A stretch of DNA of 64,000 nucleotides, taken from an uncultured Roseovarius sp. Lineage in GTDB: Bacteria > Pseudomonadota > Alphaproteobacteria > Rhodobacterales > Rhodobacteraceae. The translations under genes were made by a program, and so were the position numbers. Shown piece by piece: positions 1 to 8,364 of the stretch. Under the pieces are notes generated by a model, which ran no database searches, was not told where the DNA came from, and worked only from the letters and a program-made list of their open reading frames with translations. Every line of letters begins with the position of its first letter. Positions within the stretch are counted from its first letter, which is position 1. Where the stretch lies: positions 1,850,366 to 1,914,365 of the forward strand of contig OX638333.1 in the NCBI GenBank assembly GCA_951812895.1. The letters run 5' to 3'.

Positions 1-53
1 TAACCGGGATTTGCCATTGTTCGGCAACTGAGGAAGAAATCCCGGAGTCGCAG

Positions 54-1565
54 ATGTTAAATCTCCCGACCGGCCAGATCCCTGCCGGAGACATTCCAGA
101 ACGTAGAAGTAACGCGAACGCGCCAATCTTGACTGCAAATTTTGAGAACTTGTCTGCAACGCTTAGTTCGAAAGAGGTTCCAGCTGATTTTCGGGCAATT
201 TTCCTTGCCGAAATTGACGGGGAAAAACTCCCAATCAGGACTGACACAACTGCACCCAGGCAAGATGGGAAAACGGCGGAGTCTGGCCCAATACAACCAA
301 CGGAACATGGTGAGCCCGCAGAGGCGCTTGAATCCGCCTCGCTTACTGAACCCAAGCTCACAGAGATCAATACGCAAAGCCCGAATACACACACAACACC
401 ATTAGAAGCAAAGCAATCAAATGAACTGCCGCTGCGGGTTCGGTCAACGATCGCGACTCCAGAAATTAACGACAATAAAAACAGCGCCGAACCTCAAAAA
501 ACCGAAGTTGCATCGACATCAGAAACGACCCAACCCGCAAGGGAGATTCCACCTGTAATCGTGCAAGACCGGCCCGTGTTGGACGTACGATTTGAGATAT
601 CAGACAAAACTCCAACAATCATTGTCACGCCTGAGGTGGCAGGGGATGAAAATCAGCAACTTTTGGTTACAGCTCAAAATGAACCTGCATTCGATGGGTA
701 TCCCCAAAATATTCAAGGTTTGGGTGAATCAAACCCGGAAGCGGCGCCAACTGATCCGCTGATTGGAAAGAGGAACCCGGTTCACGCAGAAAGAAATGCA
801 ATTCCCGCAGCGGTGCCCGTTCAACCTTCACCACGGTTTGGCAATCCACCTCCGATGCCCGATCAAATTATTCAAAAAGCAAAGCCATCAATCGCTGTGT
901 CTGGTCCATCAGTTCCATCCACAGATCAGTCGATCCCGATATTTGGTCAATCTTTTCCAAAACATGCACAGCCAGCAGGAGTTGATGTAAACCCGATGAC
1001 TGCTGCACAATCGAATGCCAACGCAAAGATTTTTCATGGTCACGGAGAGGGAGATCGCGAAACAACGACGGTCCGCTCTCAACGCGCTGAATCGGACAAG
1101 TCAGATTTGCGATCTACGCTGGTCAGGCACAATAAAGGTGCTGAGCAAGAGGTGAGCGTACGATTAGCCGCCGCTAAAGTGGTGAATGTTCAGACGCCGC
1201 GCGAAACCACCGGCGAAGGCTCTGTGATATCTACGCAAACTGAGGTGAAATTGGATACGATGGCGCAGCCAGCGCCGCCAAAAACAGGCCCGGCTTTGCC
1301 CGGGTCCACTGAACCAGAACAACCTGCGACCAATTTGGCAACCAAAGACGGGATGACAGATCCAAAGCCATTACCTCGGCCCTTCGCATTCACCGAACCA
1401 CCCGCCTTTGAACCTTCGCAGGCATCGGTAAATACGTCATCGACTGCGCCTCTCTCTTATGTGGAAAAGGTTCCTGTACCTGCCAATTCGGCAGTTTCTC
1501 AAGGCCAGCAAATTTCATCCGGAATTCCCCCAAAATTTATTCGCGCGCGCCGAACCACAGCCTGA
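54..1565 (+). CDS. fliK: FliK flagellar hook-length control protein, N-terminal part (frameshifted gene)
   Basis: A 503-residue, low-complexity reading frame rich in Pro, Gln, Thr, Ser and Glu, without clear domains. This is the usual look of the long disordered N-terminal ruler region of FliK. It ends at a TGA at 1563 just where the +1 frame takes over with the conserved FliK C-terminal domain (to 2226), and flgD follows. I read the two frames as one gene of about 720 codons interrupted by a +1 shift between 1432 and 1562. FliK is secreted through the flagellar export apparatus and switches export specificity once the hook reaches length; without its C-terminal domain this piece could not do so. 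The start ATG is preceded by GGAG at 44-47. Confidence 0.7.
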   Translation: MLNLPTGQIPAGDIPERRSNANAPILTANFENLSATLSSKEVPADFRAIFLAEIDGEKLPIRTDTTAPRQDGKTAESGPIQPTEHGEPAEALESASLTEPKLTEINTQSPNTHTTPLEAKQSNELPLRVRSTIATPEINDNKNSAEPQKTEVASTSETTQPAREIPPVIVQDRPVLDVRFEISDKTPTIIVTPEVAGDENQQLLVTAQNEPAFDGYPQNIQGLGESNPEAAPTDPLIGKRNPVHAERNAIPAAVPVQPSPRFGNPPPMPDQIIQKAKPSIAVSGPSVPSTDQSIPIFGQSFPKHAQPAGVDVNPMTAAQSNANAKIFHGHGEGDRETTTVRSQRAESDKSDLRSTLVRHNKGAEQEVSVRLAAAKVVNVQTPRETTGEGSVISTQTEVKLDTMAQPAPPKTGPALPGSTEPEQPATNLATKDGMTDPKPLPRPFAFTEPPAFEPSQASVNTSSTAPLSYVEKVPVPANSAVSQGQQISSGIPPKFIRARRTTA

Positions 1566-2226
1566 CCAGTTGGATCGACATCCCGCACAAATGTTGCGCG
1601 GGCCCTCCCAGCCGCGCAACGTCGTGGAAGCAATTTCAATCCGCCATGTTCCGAACGCAGTCACTGCTGTTCAGGCGCCGGCAACGCAGATGGCAATCAT
1701 GCCTGCCAAAACCAATGTTGAAGTGCAGAATGTAACTTGGTCGGATGAACTGACCATTTCTTCTGAACACCGGTTTTCAGAAGAAATAGGATCGGCGACG
1801 CGCATTTTACCATCGAGCGTTCTCACAGCACCAGATGCACCGCAGGTGATCGCGCGACAAATCACCGTGGCGCTACAGCGTAGTGGCGAAAAGGTGGTGA
1901 ACCTTACGCTCAACCCGGCAGAGCTTGGCAAAGTGCGCATTAGTCTTAGCACGACTGATTCAGGGGTCGCTGTAATGATCACCGCCGACCGCCCTGAAAC
2001 GCTGGATCTCATGCGCCGGAACGCGGACGTTCTGGCACAGGAATTCCATAATATCGGCTATGGCAGCGCGCAGTTTGAGTTTGGGCAAAACAACCCGGGT
2101 AAAGAGCATGCCCATCTTTCGAATTCCGAACAGCCCGGAACCGATACCATGCAATCTGAAACAGACGAAGAGCCACAAAGCATCGCAACAATTTTACTAA
2201 CAGATCGCGTCGATATCCGAATTTAG
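1459..2226 (+). CDS. fliK: FliK flagellar hook-length control protein, C-terminal domain (frameshifted gene)
   Basis: The last 120 or so residues carry the FliK/Flg_hook C-terminal signature, including LTLNPAELGKVRISL and a following stretch about ETLDLMRRNADVL, the region that contacts the export switch protein FlhB. The first codons of this frame (from 1459) overlap the end of the upstream fliK frame and have no good ribosome site, so 1459 is unlikely to be a true start. The domain is probably the end of one long FliK reached by a frameshift or correctable by one base. flgD begins 11 bases after the stop, which fits co-transcription of hook assembly genes. Confidence 0.75.
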   Translation: MWKRFLYLPIRQFLKASKFHPEFPQNLFARAEPQPDQLDRHPAQMLRGPSQPRNVVEAISIRHVPNAVTAVQAPATQMAIMPAKTNVEVQNVTWSDELTISSEHRFSEEIGSATRILPSSVLTAPDAPQVIARQITVALQRSGEKVVNLTLNPAELGKVRISLSTTDSGVAVMITADRPETLDLMRRNADVLAQEFHNIGYGSAQFEFGQNNPGKEHAHLSNSEQPGTDTMQSETDEEPQSIATILLTDRVDIRI

Positions 2227-2237
2227 AAAGGCCATTT

Positions 2238-2906
2238 ATGGAAGTTTCCACACAGACACAAACCACCATCCCACAACCAACCTCAAATCTTTCCTCTGCT
2301 TCAGAGGCATCAACTCTCAGCTCGGATTTTGAAACCTTTATCAAGATGCTGACGGTTCAGATGCAAAACCAGGATCCGCTAAACCCGTTGGATTCCTCTG
2401 ATTTTGCGACGCAGCTGGCCACTTTTTCTTCTGTTGAACAACAGGTTCTGACAAATGACCTTCTGGCTGAATTGGGAACACAGTTTGGCACATTTGGTAT
2501 GGCGCAGCTTTCAGGCTGGATCGGAATGGAGGCGAGTGCAGAGATGCCGGTGCATTTTGATGGCGCTCCGGTATCTCTGACAGTTCAGGGGGCGTCACTT
2601 TCAGAACAGGATGAACTGGTGGTCCGGAATGCAAACGGGATCGTGGTGCAAAGGTTTGCGGCAGCATTGGGTCGCCATGATGTTCAATGGGCCGGTGTCG
2701 ATGAAAGTGGCGCGCCTTTGCCAGGCGGCACCTACCATTTGACCGTAGAATCCATGTCAGGCGAAGAAGTGATCGCCATAACCCCCGTTCTGGTCCACGG
2801 CAAAGTTACCGAAGCACGCAATGACAATGGATCAACCATCCTGGTGTTTAACACAGGCCAAGAGATTCCGGCCCAAACCGTGCATGGCCTTCGAGAATCA
2901 AACTAA
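2238..2906 (+). CDS. flgD: Flagellar hook assembly protein FlgD
   Basis: 222 residues, the family's normal length. The N-terminal part has the FlgD signature: F..ML..QMQNQDPLNPLDSSDF, then FSSVEQQ, at about residues 33-75. The rest matches the beta-rich FlgD tudor/FnIII-like part, with LPGGTYHL near residue 160. FlgD caps the growing hook and lets hook subunits FlgE polymerise; it is exported and absent from the finished flagellum. It lies 11 bases downstream of fliK with AAAGG before the ATG, so the two are very likely one transcript. Confidence 0.95.
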   Translation: MEVSTQTQTTIPQPTSNLSSASEASTLSSDFETFIKMLTVQMQNQDPLNPLDSSDFATQLATFSSVEQQVLTNDLLAELGTQFGTFGMAQLSGWIGMEASAEMPVHFDGAPVSLTVQGASLSEQDELVVRNANGIVVQRFAAALGRHDVQWAGVDESGAPLPGGTYHLTVESMSGEEVIAITPVLVHGKVTEARNDNGSTILVFNTGQEIPAQTVHGLRESN

Positions 2907-2908
2907 TT

Positions 2909-4441
2909 TCAGAGGAACCAATCCAGCAGGAAGAATCCCGCAGCACCAATAACAATCCCAGTCACGGCACATAAAAACAAAGGCCCGCGCCTTTGTCGTG
3001 TAGGCGGCTCAACCGGGGTCGATTGCCGGATCAGTGCATTTTCAACCAATTGTGGCAGGCGCGGTCCATAGCGCGACAACACGCCAAAGGTTCGGCGCAG
3101 ATCGCGCAGCATGGCCTGTGGCCCGATGCTCTGGCGGATATAGGATTCGACAATCGGGCGCGCGACCTCCCATATGTTGATCTGCGGGCTCAGTGATCGT
3201 GCGACACCTTCTACCACCACCATCGTGCGTTGCAGCAGGATCAGCTCGGTCCGCGTTTCCATGCCAAAACGTTCTGTCACTTCGAACAGGTAGCTCAAAA
3301 GGCTGCCCATCGAAATCCGGCTCGCATCCATCCCAAAAATCGGTTCACCCACTGCACGCAGAGCGCGGGCAAATTCGTCCACATCACGGTCTGCGGGAAC
3401 GTATCCGGCTTCGAAATGCACCTCGGCCACCCGCTGGTAATCGCGCCGGATGAACCCAAACAAAATCTCGGCATAGACCCGTCGGGTATATTCATCGATA
3501 TGCCCCATGATACCAAAGTCATAGGCAATGATGTCCCCATTCGCGGCGACCTTCATGTTACCCTGGTGCATGTCCGCGTGGAAAAACCCATCCCGCAACG
3601 CATGGCTCAGGAAAAGCTGTAACACGCGCTCACCCAGCTGCACCCGGTCATGCCCCGCCGCATCAAGTGCTGCATTATCGCCCAGTGGCACGCCGCCCGC
3701 CCAGCCCATAGTCATCACCCGGCGGCTTGACAGATCCCATTTGACCTCGGGCAACTGAAAGCCCGCATCATCCTTGGTATTTGCCGCAAATTCCGAAGCC
3801 GAAGAGGTCTCAAGCCGCAGATCAAGCTCGCCCAGCACCACCCCCTCGAAATGCGCAATCACATCTGTGGGTCGTAACCTTCGCGAGGCAGGCGAGAGGA
3901 ATTCAATCATATGCGCCGCAAAGTAAAACGCATCGATGTCCTTGCGAAATGCCTTTTCAACCTTTGGCCGCAGCACCTTTACAGCCACATCTTCACCAGT
4001 ACGGCGCAGCTTGGCGCGGTGGACTTGAGCAATCGAGGCCGCGGCGACAGGCTCGCTGAAATCGTCGAAGATCTCCTCGACAGGTTGCCCAAGTTCAAAC
4101 TCGACATCGGCTTTGGCAATCTCTGTAGAAAAGGGCGGCAGTTTGTCCTGCAGCACACGTAGCTGCGTGGCCAGCCGTTCTCCCGCGATGTCCGGCCGGG
4201 TCGAAAGAATCTGACCAAATTTTATATAGGCCGGGCCAAGTGCTGTCAGCGCCCGGGTCGCCGGCGGCATGGATTTGTCGCCCCGATATCCCAGCCATTG
4301 AAACGGCCAGGCCAGCGTTCGCAATGTGCCCCGTACCAAAGGTGGCGCATCCATTGCGTCCATGATCACCCGCATCGCGCCTGTGCGTTCCAGCGTGGCA
4401 CCGGTCCGGATCAGCCGGAGTATGTTATGCGGGCCCCGCAA
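2909..4441 (-). CDS. ubiB: Ubiquinone biosynthesis protein UbiB (ABC1/ADCK kinase-like)
   Basis: An ABC1/ADCK/UbiB family protein of about 510 residues. It shows the KxGQ motif as YIKFGQILSTRPD in the N-terminal part, an AAAS-type loop (VAAASIAQVHRA), a lysine in DVAVKVLRP, HADMHQGN as the catalytic loop and AYDFGIMG as the DFG-like motif. A hydrophobic C-terminal segment (CAVTGIVIGAAGFFLL) should anchor it in the inner membrane. UbiB is needed for ubiquinone synthesis, probably as an ATPase that handles lipid precursors. I chose a TTG start at 4441, preceded by GGAAG and 4 bases after the ubiE stop; an in-frame TTG at 4477 inside ubiE would add 12 residues. Confidence 0.93.
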   Translation of the reverse strand: MRGPHNILRLIRTGATLERTGAMRVIMDAMDAPPLVRGTLRTLAWPFQWLGYRGDKSMPPATRALTALGPAYIKFGQILSTRPDIAGERLATQLRVLQDKLPPFSTEIAKADVEFELGQPVEEIFDDFSEPVAAASIAQVHRAKLRRTGEDVAVKVLRPKVEKAFRKDIDAFYFAAHMIEFLSPASRRLRPTDVIAHFEGVVLGELDLRLETSSASEFAANTKDDAGFQLPEVKWDLSSRRVMTMGWAGGVPLGDNAALDAAGHDRVQLGERVLQLFLSHALRDGFFHADMHQGNMKVAANGDIIAYDFGIMGHIDEYTRRVYAEILFGFIRRDYQRVAEVHFEAGYVPADRDVDEFARALRAVGEPIFGMDASRISMGSLLSYLFEVTERFGMETRTELILLQRTMVVVEGVARSLSPQINIWEVARPIVESYIRQSIGPQAMLRDLRRTFGVLSRYGPRLPQLVENALIRQSTPVEPPTRQRRGPLFLCAVTGIVIGAAGFFLLDWFL

Positions 4442-4445
4442 CGCC

Positions 4446-5189
4446 TTAAATCTTCCAACCGGAATGCAGACAGGCAATGCCCATCGTCAGGTTGCGGTAC
4501 TTCGCATTCTCGAACCCGGCCTCTCGCACCATACTCAGGAATGTTTCCTGATCCGGGAACTGCCGGATCGATTCCACCAGATACTGATAACTGTCCCGGT
4601 CGCCGGCAATCATCTGGCCCATCTGCGGAATGATATTGAAACTGTAAAGATCATAAACCTTCTGCATCATCTCATTGGGTATCTGGCTAAACTCCAGCAC
4701 CATCAATCGGCCACCCGGTTTCAGCACACGAAAGGCTTCGTTCAGCGCCTCCTGCGGGCGGGTCACATTCCGGATGCCGAAACTGATCGTGTAGACGTCA
4801 AAGCTGTTATCCTCGAACGGTAACGCCATCGCATCGCCGACAACCCAGTCAAGACTGCCTGCCATCTGCTCTGCCTCGGCCCGCTTGCGGCCCTCGATCA
4901 GCATCGGTTCGGTCAGGTCCAGAACAGTGGCATGCCCATGGCCTGCACGTTTCAGAAACCGGAAAGAAATATCGCCGGTTCCCCCTGCCACATCCAACAG
5001 GCGCTGTCCCGGGCGCGGCGCCAGCCAATCCATCATCGCGTCTTTCCAGACCCGGTGAATGCCCATGCTCATCGCGTCATTCATCACATCATATTTTGAT
5101 GCGACAGAGCCAAAGACGCCCATCACCCGTCCGGCCTTTTCGGCTTCCGGTACGGTATCAAATCCGAAATGTGTGGTTTTCTCGTTCAT
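4446..5189 (-). CDS. ubiE: Ubiquinone/menaquinone C-methyltransferase UbiE
   Basis: 247 residues, typical UbiE length. Motifs seen: [21 protein letters not shown] near residue 30, the SAM-binding loop [16 protein letters not shown], and [14 protein letters not shown] with LEFSQIP after it, all family hallmarks. The enzyme uses SAM to methylate the ring of the demethylquinone intermediate in ubiquinone biosynthesis. ubiB follows directly on the same strand, so the pair forms an operon. mutM and the small membrane ORF point the other way, so the gap 5190-5273 holds divergent promoters. Confidence 0.96.
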   Translation of the reverse strand: MNEKTTHFGFDTVPEAEKAGRVMGVFGSVASKYDVMNDAMSMGIHRVWKDAMMDWLAPRPGQRLLDVAGGTGDISFRFLKRAGHGHATVLDLTEPMLIEGRKRAEAEQMAGSLDWVVGDAMALPFEDNSFDVYTISFGIRNVTRPQEALNEAFRVLKPGGRLMVLEFSQIPNEMMQKVYDLYSFNIIPQMGQMIAGDRDSYQYLVESIRQFPDQETFLSMVREAGFENAKYRNLTMGIACLHSGWKI

Positions 5190-5273
5190 GGGTCTTGCCT
5201 AATACGTGTTAAAGCAACCTTATAGAGGTCCACAAACAGAAGACAATGCGACCTGATACAACAGGATAGTCAA

Positions 5274-5528
5274 TTGAGTCCCAGAGTTTTTGTCACCCTA
5301 CTGATCCTCGGCCTTCTGGGTTTTGGTGGGAGTGTTGTGATGCATCAATTTGGCTTTTTCACGCTCTCCGAAGCGTTTGAATTTCAGGCGATGCTGGCCA
5401 CATTCGTGCTGGCAAAGGTCCTGTTTTGGATACTGATCCTTTCGGGAAAATTCAGCCACGAGTCGCTTGGATACTTTGTTGCAGATACTAAAGAGCGCTT
5501 AAAAGATGCCCGAACTCCCCGAAGTTGA
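5274..5528 (+). CDS. Small predicted membrane protein upstream of mutM
   Basis: 84 residues from a TTG start with AGGAT about 9 bases upstream. Two hydrophobic segments are visible: residues about 5-24 ([20 protein letters not shown]) and about 38-58, followed by a charged tail ([12 protein letters not shown]). It overlaps the first 23 bases of mutM in another frame, which suggests translational coupling. I do not recognise the family. The steady hydrophobic pattern and the position between divergent ubiE and mutM support a real gene, but the TTG start and short length leave doubt. Confidence 0.5.
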   Translation: MSPRVFVTLLILGLLGFGGSVVMHQFGFFTLSEAFEFQAMLATFVLAKVLFWILILSGKFSHESLGYFVADTKERLKDARTPRS

Positions 5529-6357
5529 AACCGTCCGCACCGGCCTTGCCCCCGCGATGGAGGGGCAGGTGATTGCGCACGCGCAGGTCAACCGCCCTGA
5601 TCTGCGCTGGCCGTTTCCGGACAATATGGCCGGGCGTCTCACTGGTCAGACGGTCCTGCGTCTGCGCCGTCGCTCCAAATACATCCTCGCCGATCTTTCT
5701 TCGAATGAAACCCTGCTTATCCACCTGGGCATGTCCGGTCGAATTCTTGTATCAGGCGACCCGCTGGGCCAGTTTGTTCGGGATCATCCGTCGCCCGAAA
5801 AGCATGACCATGTGGTGATCGACATGAAGAATGGCGCCCGGATCACGTTCAACGATCCCCGCCGATTTGGCGCGATGGATTTGATCGACACTGAACATGC
5901 AGACACCCATCCGCTGCTGGCAAAGCTTGGACCCGAACCGTTGGGCAATAGCTTTAGCGAGGAATATCTCGCAACGGTCCTCAAAAACAAAAACACGCCA
6001 ATTAAATCCGCCTTGCTGGATCAGCGAATCGTGGCAGGACTGGGCAATATCTATGTGTGCGAGGCGCTGTTCAGGGCTGGAATCTCCCCTAAACGCCGCG
6101 CCGGGGCTGTTTCACAACGTCGCGCTGTCACTCTTGTCCCAATCATTCGCGACGTTCTGTCAGAAGCGATAACCGCAGGCGGGTCCAGCCTTCGCGATTT
6201 TCGTCAGGCAGATGGCGAACTTGGTTATTTTCAACACAGTTTCGACGTCTACGACCGCCAAGATGAGCCCTGCCGTAAACCCGCTTGCACCGGCACGATT
6301 CGCCGTATCGTGCAATCAGGCCGTTCATCTTTCTATTGCCCCCTATGCCAAAGATAG
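5506..6357 (+). CDS. mutM: Formamidopyrimidine-DNA glycosylase (Fpg/MutM)
   Basis: 283 residues beginning [10 protein letters not shown], with the catalytic Pro2 and Glu3 and the conserved Lys58 (RRSKYI). The helix-two-turn-helix region includes [20 protein letters not shown], and the C-terminal zinc finger is present (CRKPAC ... FYCPLC). The enzyme removes 8-oxoguanine and ring-opened purines from DNA and nicks the abasic site by beta,delta-elimination. The spacing in the first zinc knuckle (C-x4-C) is wider than the usual C-x2-C but the finger looks intact. Confidence 0.97.
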   Translation: MPELPEVETVRTGLAPAMEGQVIAHAQVNRPDLRWPFPDNMAGRLTGQTVLRLRRRSKYILADLSSNETLLIHLGMSGRILVSGDPLGQFVRDHPSPEKHDHVVIDMKNGARITFNDPRRFGAMDLIDTEHADTHPLLAKLGPEPLGNSFSEEYLATVLKNKNTPIKSALLDQRIVAGLGNIYVCEALFRAGISPKRRAGAVSQRRAVTLVPIIRDVLSEAITAGGSSLRDFRQADGELGYFQHSFDVYDRQDEPCRKPACTGTIRRIVQSGRSSFYCPLCQR

Positions 6358-6422
6358 GTTGAACCGGCTGACCAGAATGATAATGAATCAATTCTGACTG
6401 AAACAAGCGAAAGTAAAATTTC

Positions 6423-7199
6423 ATGGCCTATGAGACGATCATCGTCGAAGTAGAAGACCACGTAGCCCTCATTACCCTGAACCGGCCCGATGCGCTGAAT
6501 GCCCTCAATGATCAATTGTTGGGTGAACTGGTGCACGCGCTCGAAGATGCTCAGGTCAATGACAAAGTGCGGTGTGTCGTGATCACTGGATCGGACAAAG
6601 CTTTTGCCGCCGGGGCCGATATCAAGATGATGAGCACCAAATCCTTTGTCGATATGTTCTCAGAGGATTTCTTTGGCCCGGAAGCCGATGCAATCGCGCG
6701 CATCCGCAAGCCGGTGATCGCAGCGGTGTCCGGCTATGCACTGGGCGGAGGATGCGAGCTCGCGATGATGTGCGACTTCATCATTGCATCGGACACTGCA
6801 AAGTTTGGCCAGCCTGAGATCAATCTTGGTGTTATGGCAGGCCTTGGCGGATCACAGCGCCTGACCCGCTTTATCGGCAAGTCCAAGGCAATGGACATGA
6901 ACCTCACCGGCCGTTTCATGGATGCCGAAGAGGCAGAGCGTTCAGGACTTGTCAGCCGCGTTGTCCCGGTGAAAAAGCTCAAGGAAGAGGCATTGTCCGC
7001 CGCGGCCAAGATCGCCGAGAAATCGATCATGTCCGTGATGGCGGTCAAAGAGGCGGTCAACCGATCCTACGAGGTGCCCCTGCGCGAGGGGCTGCTTTTC
7101 GAACGCCGCGTCTTCCACTCGCTCTTCGCCACAGAAGACCAAAAAGAAGGCATGGCCGCCTTCGCGGAAAAACGCGAAGCTCAGTTCAGAGACAAATGA
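6423..7199 (+). CDS. Enoyl-CoA hydratase (crotonase family)
   Basis: 258 residues with the crotonase fold signature. The oxyanion-hole stretch is [12 protein letters not shown], and the hydratase glutamates lie in [16 protein letters not shown] and in [18 protein letters not shown]. The C-terminal [15 protein letters not shown] region is typical of short-chain enoyl-CoA hydratases (FadB/PaaF/Ech type). It should add water to trans-2-enoyl-CoA in fatty acid or amino acid beta-oxidation. It sits 65 bases after mutM and is closed by a terminator at 7228-7258. Substrate range cannot be read from the sequence. Confidence 0.92.
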   Translation: MAYETIIVEVEDHVALITLNRPDALNALNDQLLGELVHALEDAQVNDKVRCVVITGSDKAFAAGADIKMMSTKSFVDMFSEDFFGPEADAIARIRKPVIAAVSGYALGGGCELAMMCDFIIASDTAKFGQPEINLGVMAGLGGSQRLTRFIGKSKAMDMNLTGRFMDAEEAERSGLVSRVVPVKKLKEEALSAAAKIAEKSIMSVMAVKEAVNRSYEVPLREGLLFERRVFHSLFATEDQKEGMAAFAEKREAQFRDK

Positions 7200-7227
7200 A
7201 CAAAGGCTAAATCACTGTCTCTGATAT

Positions 7228-7258
7228 GGGCCCCACATAGATCGGGCCCCCTTGTTTT
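7228..7258 (+). terminator. Rho-independent terminator after the enoyl-CoA hydratase gene
   Basis: GGGCCC at 7228-7233 and again at 7244-7249 pair around a 10-base loop, followed by CCTTGTTTTT. It lies 28 bases past the stop codon. Confidence 0.65.
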
Positions 7259-7573
7259 TGAATTCGCCCGATCGACGCCTGCCTTTGAAAATCAGGCCAC
7301 CTCAAACTGCTCCATGCGCATTCCTCGATTCGTGTCACCGAGGTTACAGCACGCTAAAATTTGTTTGTGCGCTCAAAGAAGTCTTTCGCGCCGATTCGCC
7401 GCAACACCGTCATAACTTTGCTGTTTGCATTTCCGAAAAACTTGGGTATACGCCGCGGCAATACATGCGCGTGCGGCCCGCTCTGGCCAGAATCACACCG
7501 GCTGAGGACCTGCCGGATCGGGAACGCTTTCGTGCAATTGAAACACTAGAACCCGAATAAAGGTCTGAATAAT
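7259..7573. other. Intergenic leader of rpsT, no gene supported
   Basis: About 315 bases between the enoyl-CoA hydratase terminator and rpsT. A TTG-initiated frame (7252-7560) crosses it but shows no domain or convincing start. The stretch must hold the rpsT promoter and 5' leader; I cannot pick out clear -35/-10 boxes. Confidence 0.4.
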
Positions 7574-7837
7574 ATGGCTAACTCGCCCCAGTCTAAAAAG
7601 CGCGCCCGTCAGAATGACCGCCGCCTGGCCGTTAACAAAGCGCGCCGCTCTCGTATCCGCACACACCTTCGTAAAGTCGAAGAAGCCATCGCTTCCGGCG
7701 ACAAAGACGCAGCAACTGCAGCTCTGCGCGCCGCTCAGCCAGAGCTGATGCGCGGCGTGACCAAAGGTGTTTTCCACAAAAACACAGCGTCTCGCAAAAT
7801 GTCGCGCCTGTCGTCGCGGGTCAAAGCGCTCGGCTGA
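7574..7837 (+). CDS. rpsT: 30S ribosomal protein S20
   Basis: 87 residues, Lys/Arg-rich, beginning [17 protein letters not shown], the standard S20 opening. The C-terminal portion [22 protein letters not shown] is equally typical. S20 is a primary binding protein of 16S rRNA in the small subunit. An AAAGG precedes the ATG by about 10 bases. It is monocistronic, ending in a strong terminator. Confidence 0.98.
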   Translation: MANSPQSKKRARQNDRRLAVNKARRSRIRTHLRKVEEAIASGDKDAATAALRAAQPELMRGVTKGVFHKNTASRKMSRLSSRVKALG

Positions 7838-7862
7838 AGAATTTCGGCTAACATGTTGATTG

Positions 7863-7893
7863 AAAAAGGCGCCCTGAATACGGGCGCCTTTTA
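7863..7893 (+). terminator. Rho-independent terminator of rpsT
   Basis: GGCGCCC (7868-7874) pairs with GGGCGCC (7882-7888) around a 7-base loop, extended by flanking A and T runs (AAAAA ... TTTTATT). Confidence 0.9.
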
Positions 7894-8364
7894 TTGTTGC
7901 AGTGCAGAAAAAAATTGTAACAGATTCTTTTCATCCAAAGCCTCTGTCAAGCGCGAAGATCAGTTGCCGCACCCCAATTCATGTTGCTAGTTTCAGACAG
8001 CGATTCACGCTTGGGGGGACAGGCCACGGACATTGCTTACATGGTTGCAAGGCGCCAGAATTTGGTGACGCGCCACCGCGAGTTTGCATCACAGTCATTG
8101 ATTTGACGTTCTGGCTCAGTCCAACAGGTTCGCGCAGGATTTACACATTGCAGACCCCCGAATAGGGGACGTTTCGGCGGGTCGTTTATGCAATTGTGTG
8201 GAAGGCCTGCGTGTTACTCGGTCCGCAGAAGGGCTTTCCGGTTCGCAGCAGGTTGCTGCGATACAGGATGCTGTTTTCACCGACCCCCTGAATGTGACGC
8301 TCTGCATGATGCATTGGGACGCATCATGCCGGTTAGGGCAACGATTTAGGTGAACGGGGAAGGC
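7894..8364. other. dnaA upstream region
   Basis: About 470 bases with no supported gene. This is the dnaA promoter and leader region and one place where a replication origin might be expected, but I found no TTATCCACA-type DnaA box on either strand. A TTTACACATT decamer at 8140-8149 recurs in the gyrB leader (15575-15584). Confidence 0.4.

Noticed and set aside
1527-1538. -1 slippery heptamer (C-CCA-AAA) in fliK as programmed frameshift
   Set aside because: The heptamer is in the right phase for -1 slipping, but the downstream FliK domain lies in the +1 frame, so canonical -1 shifting cannot join them.
7252-7560. 102-residue ORF between the enoyl-CoA hydratase and rpsT
   Set aside because: It starts at a TTG inside the terminator, has no ribosome site and no family resemblance.
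7894-8364. Replication origin next to dnaA
   Set aside because: No TTATCCACA-like DnaA boxes or AT-rich unwinding element could be seen; position alone is not enough.
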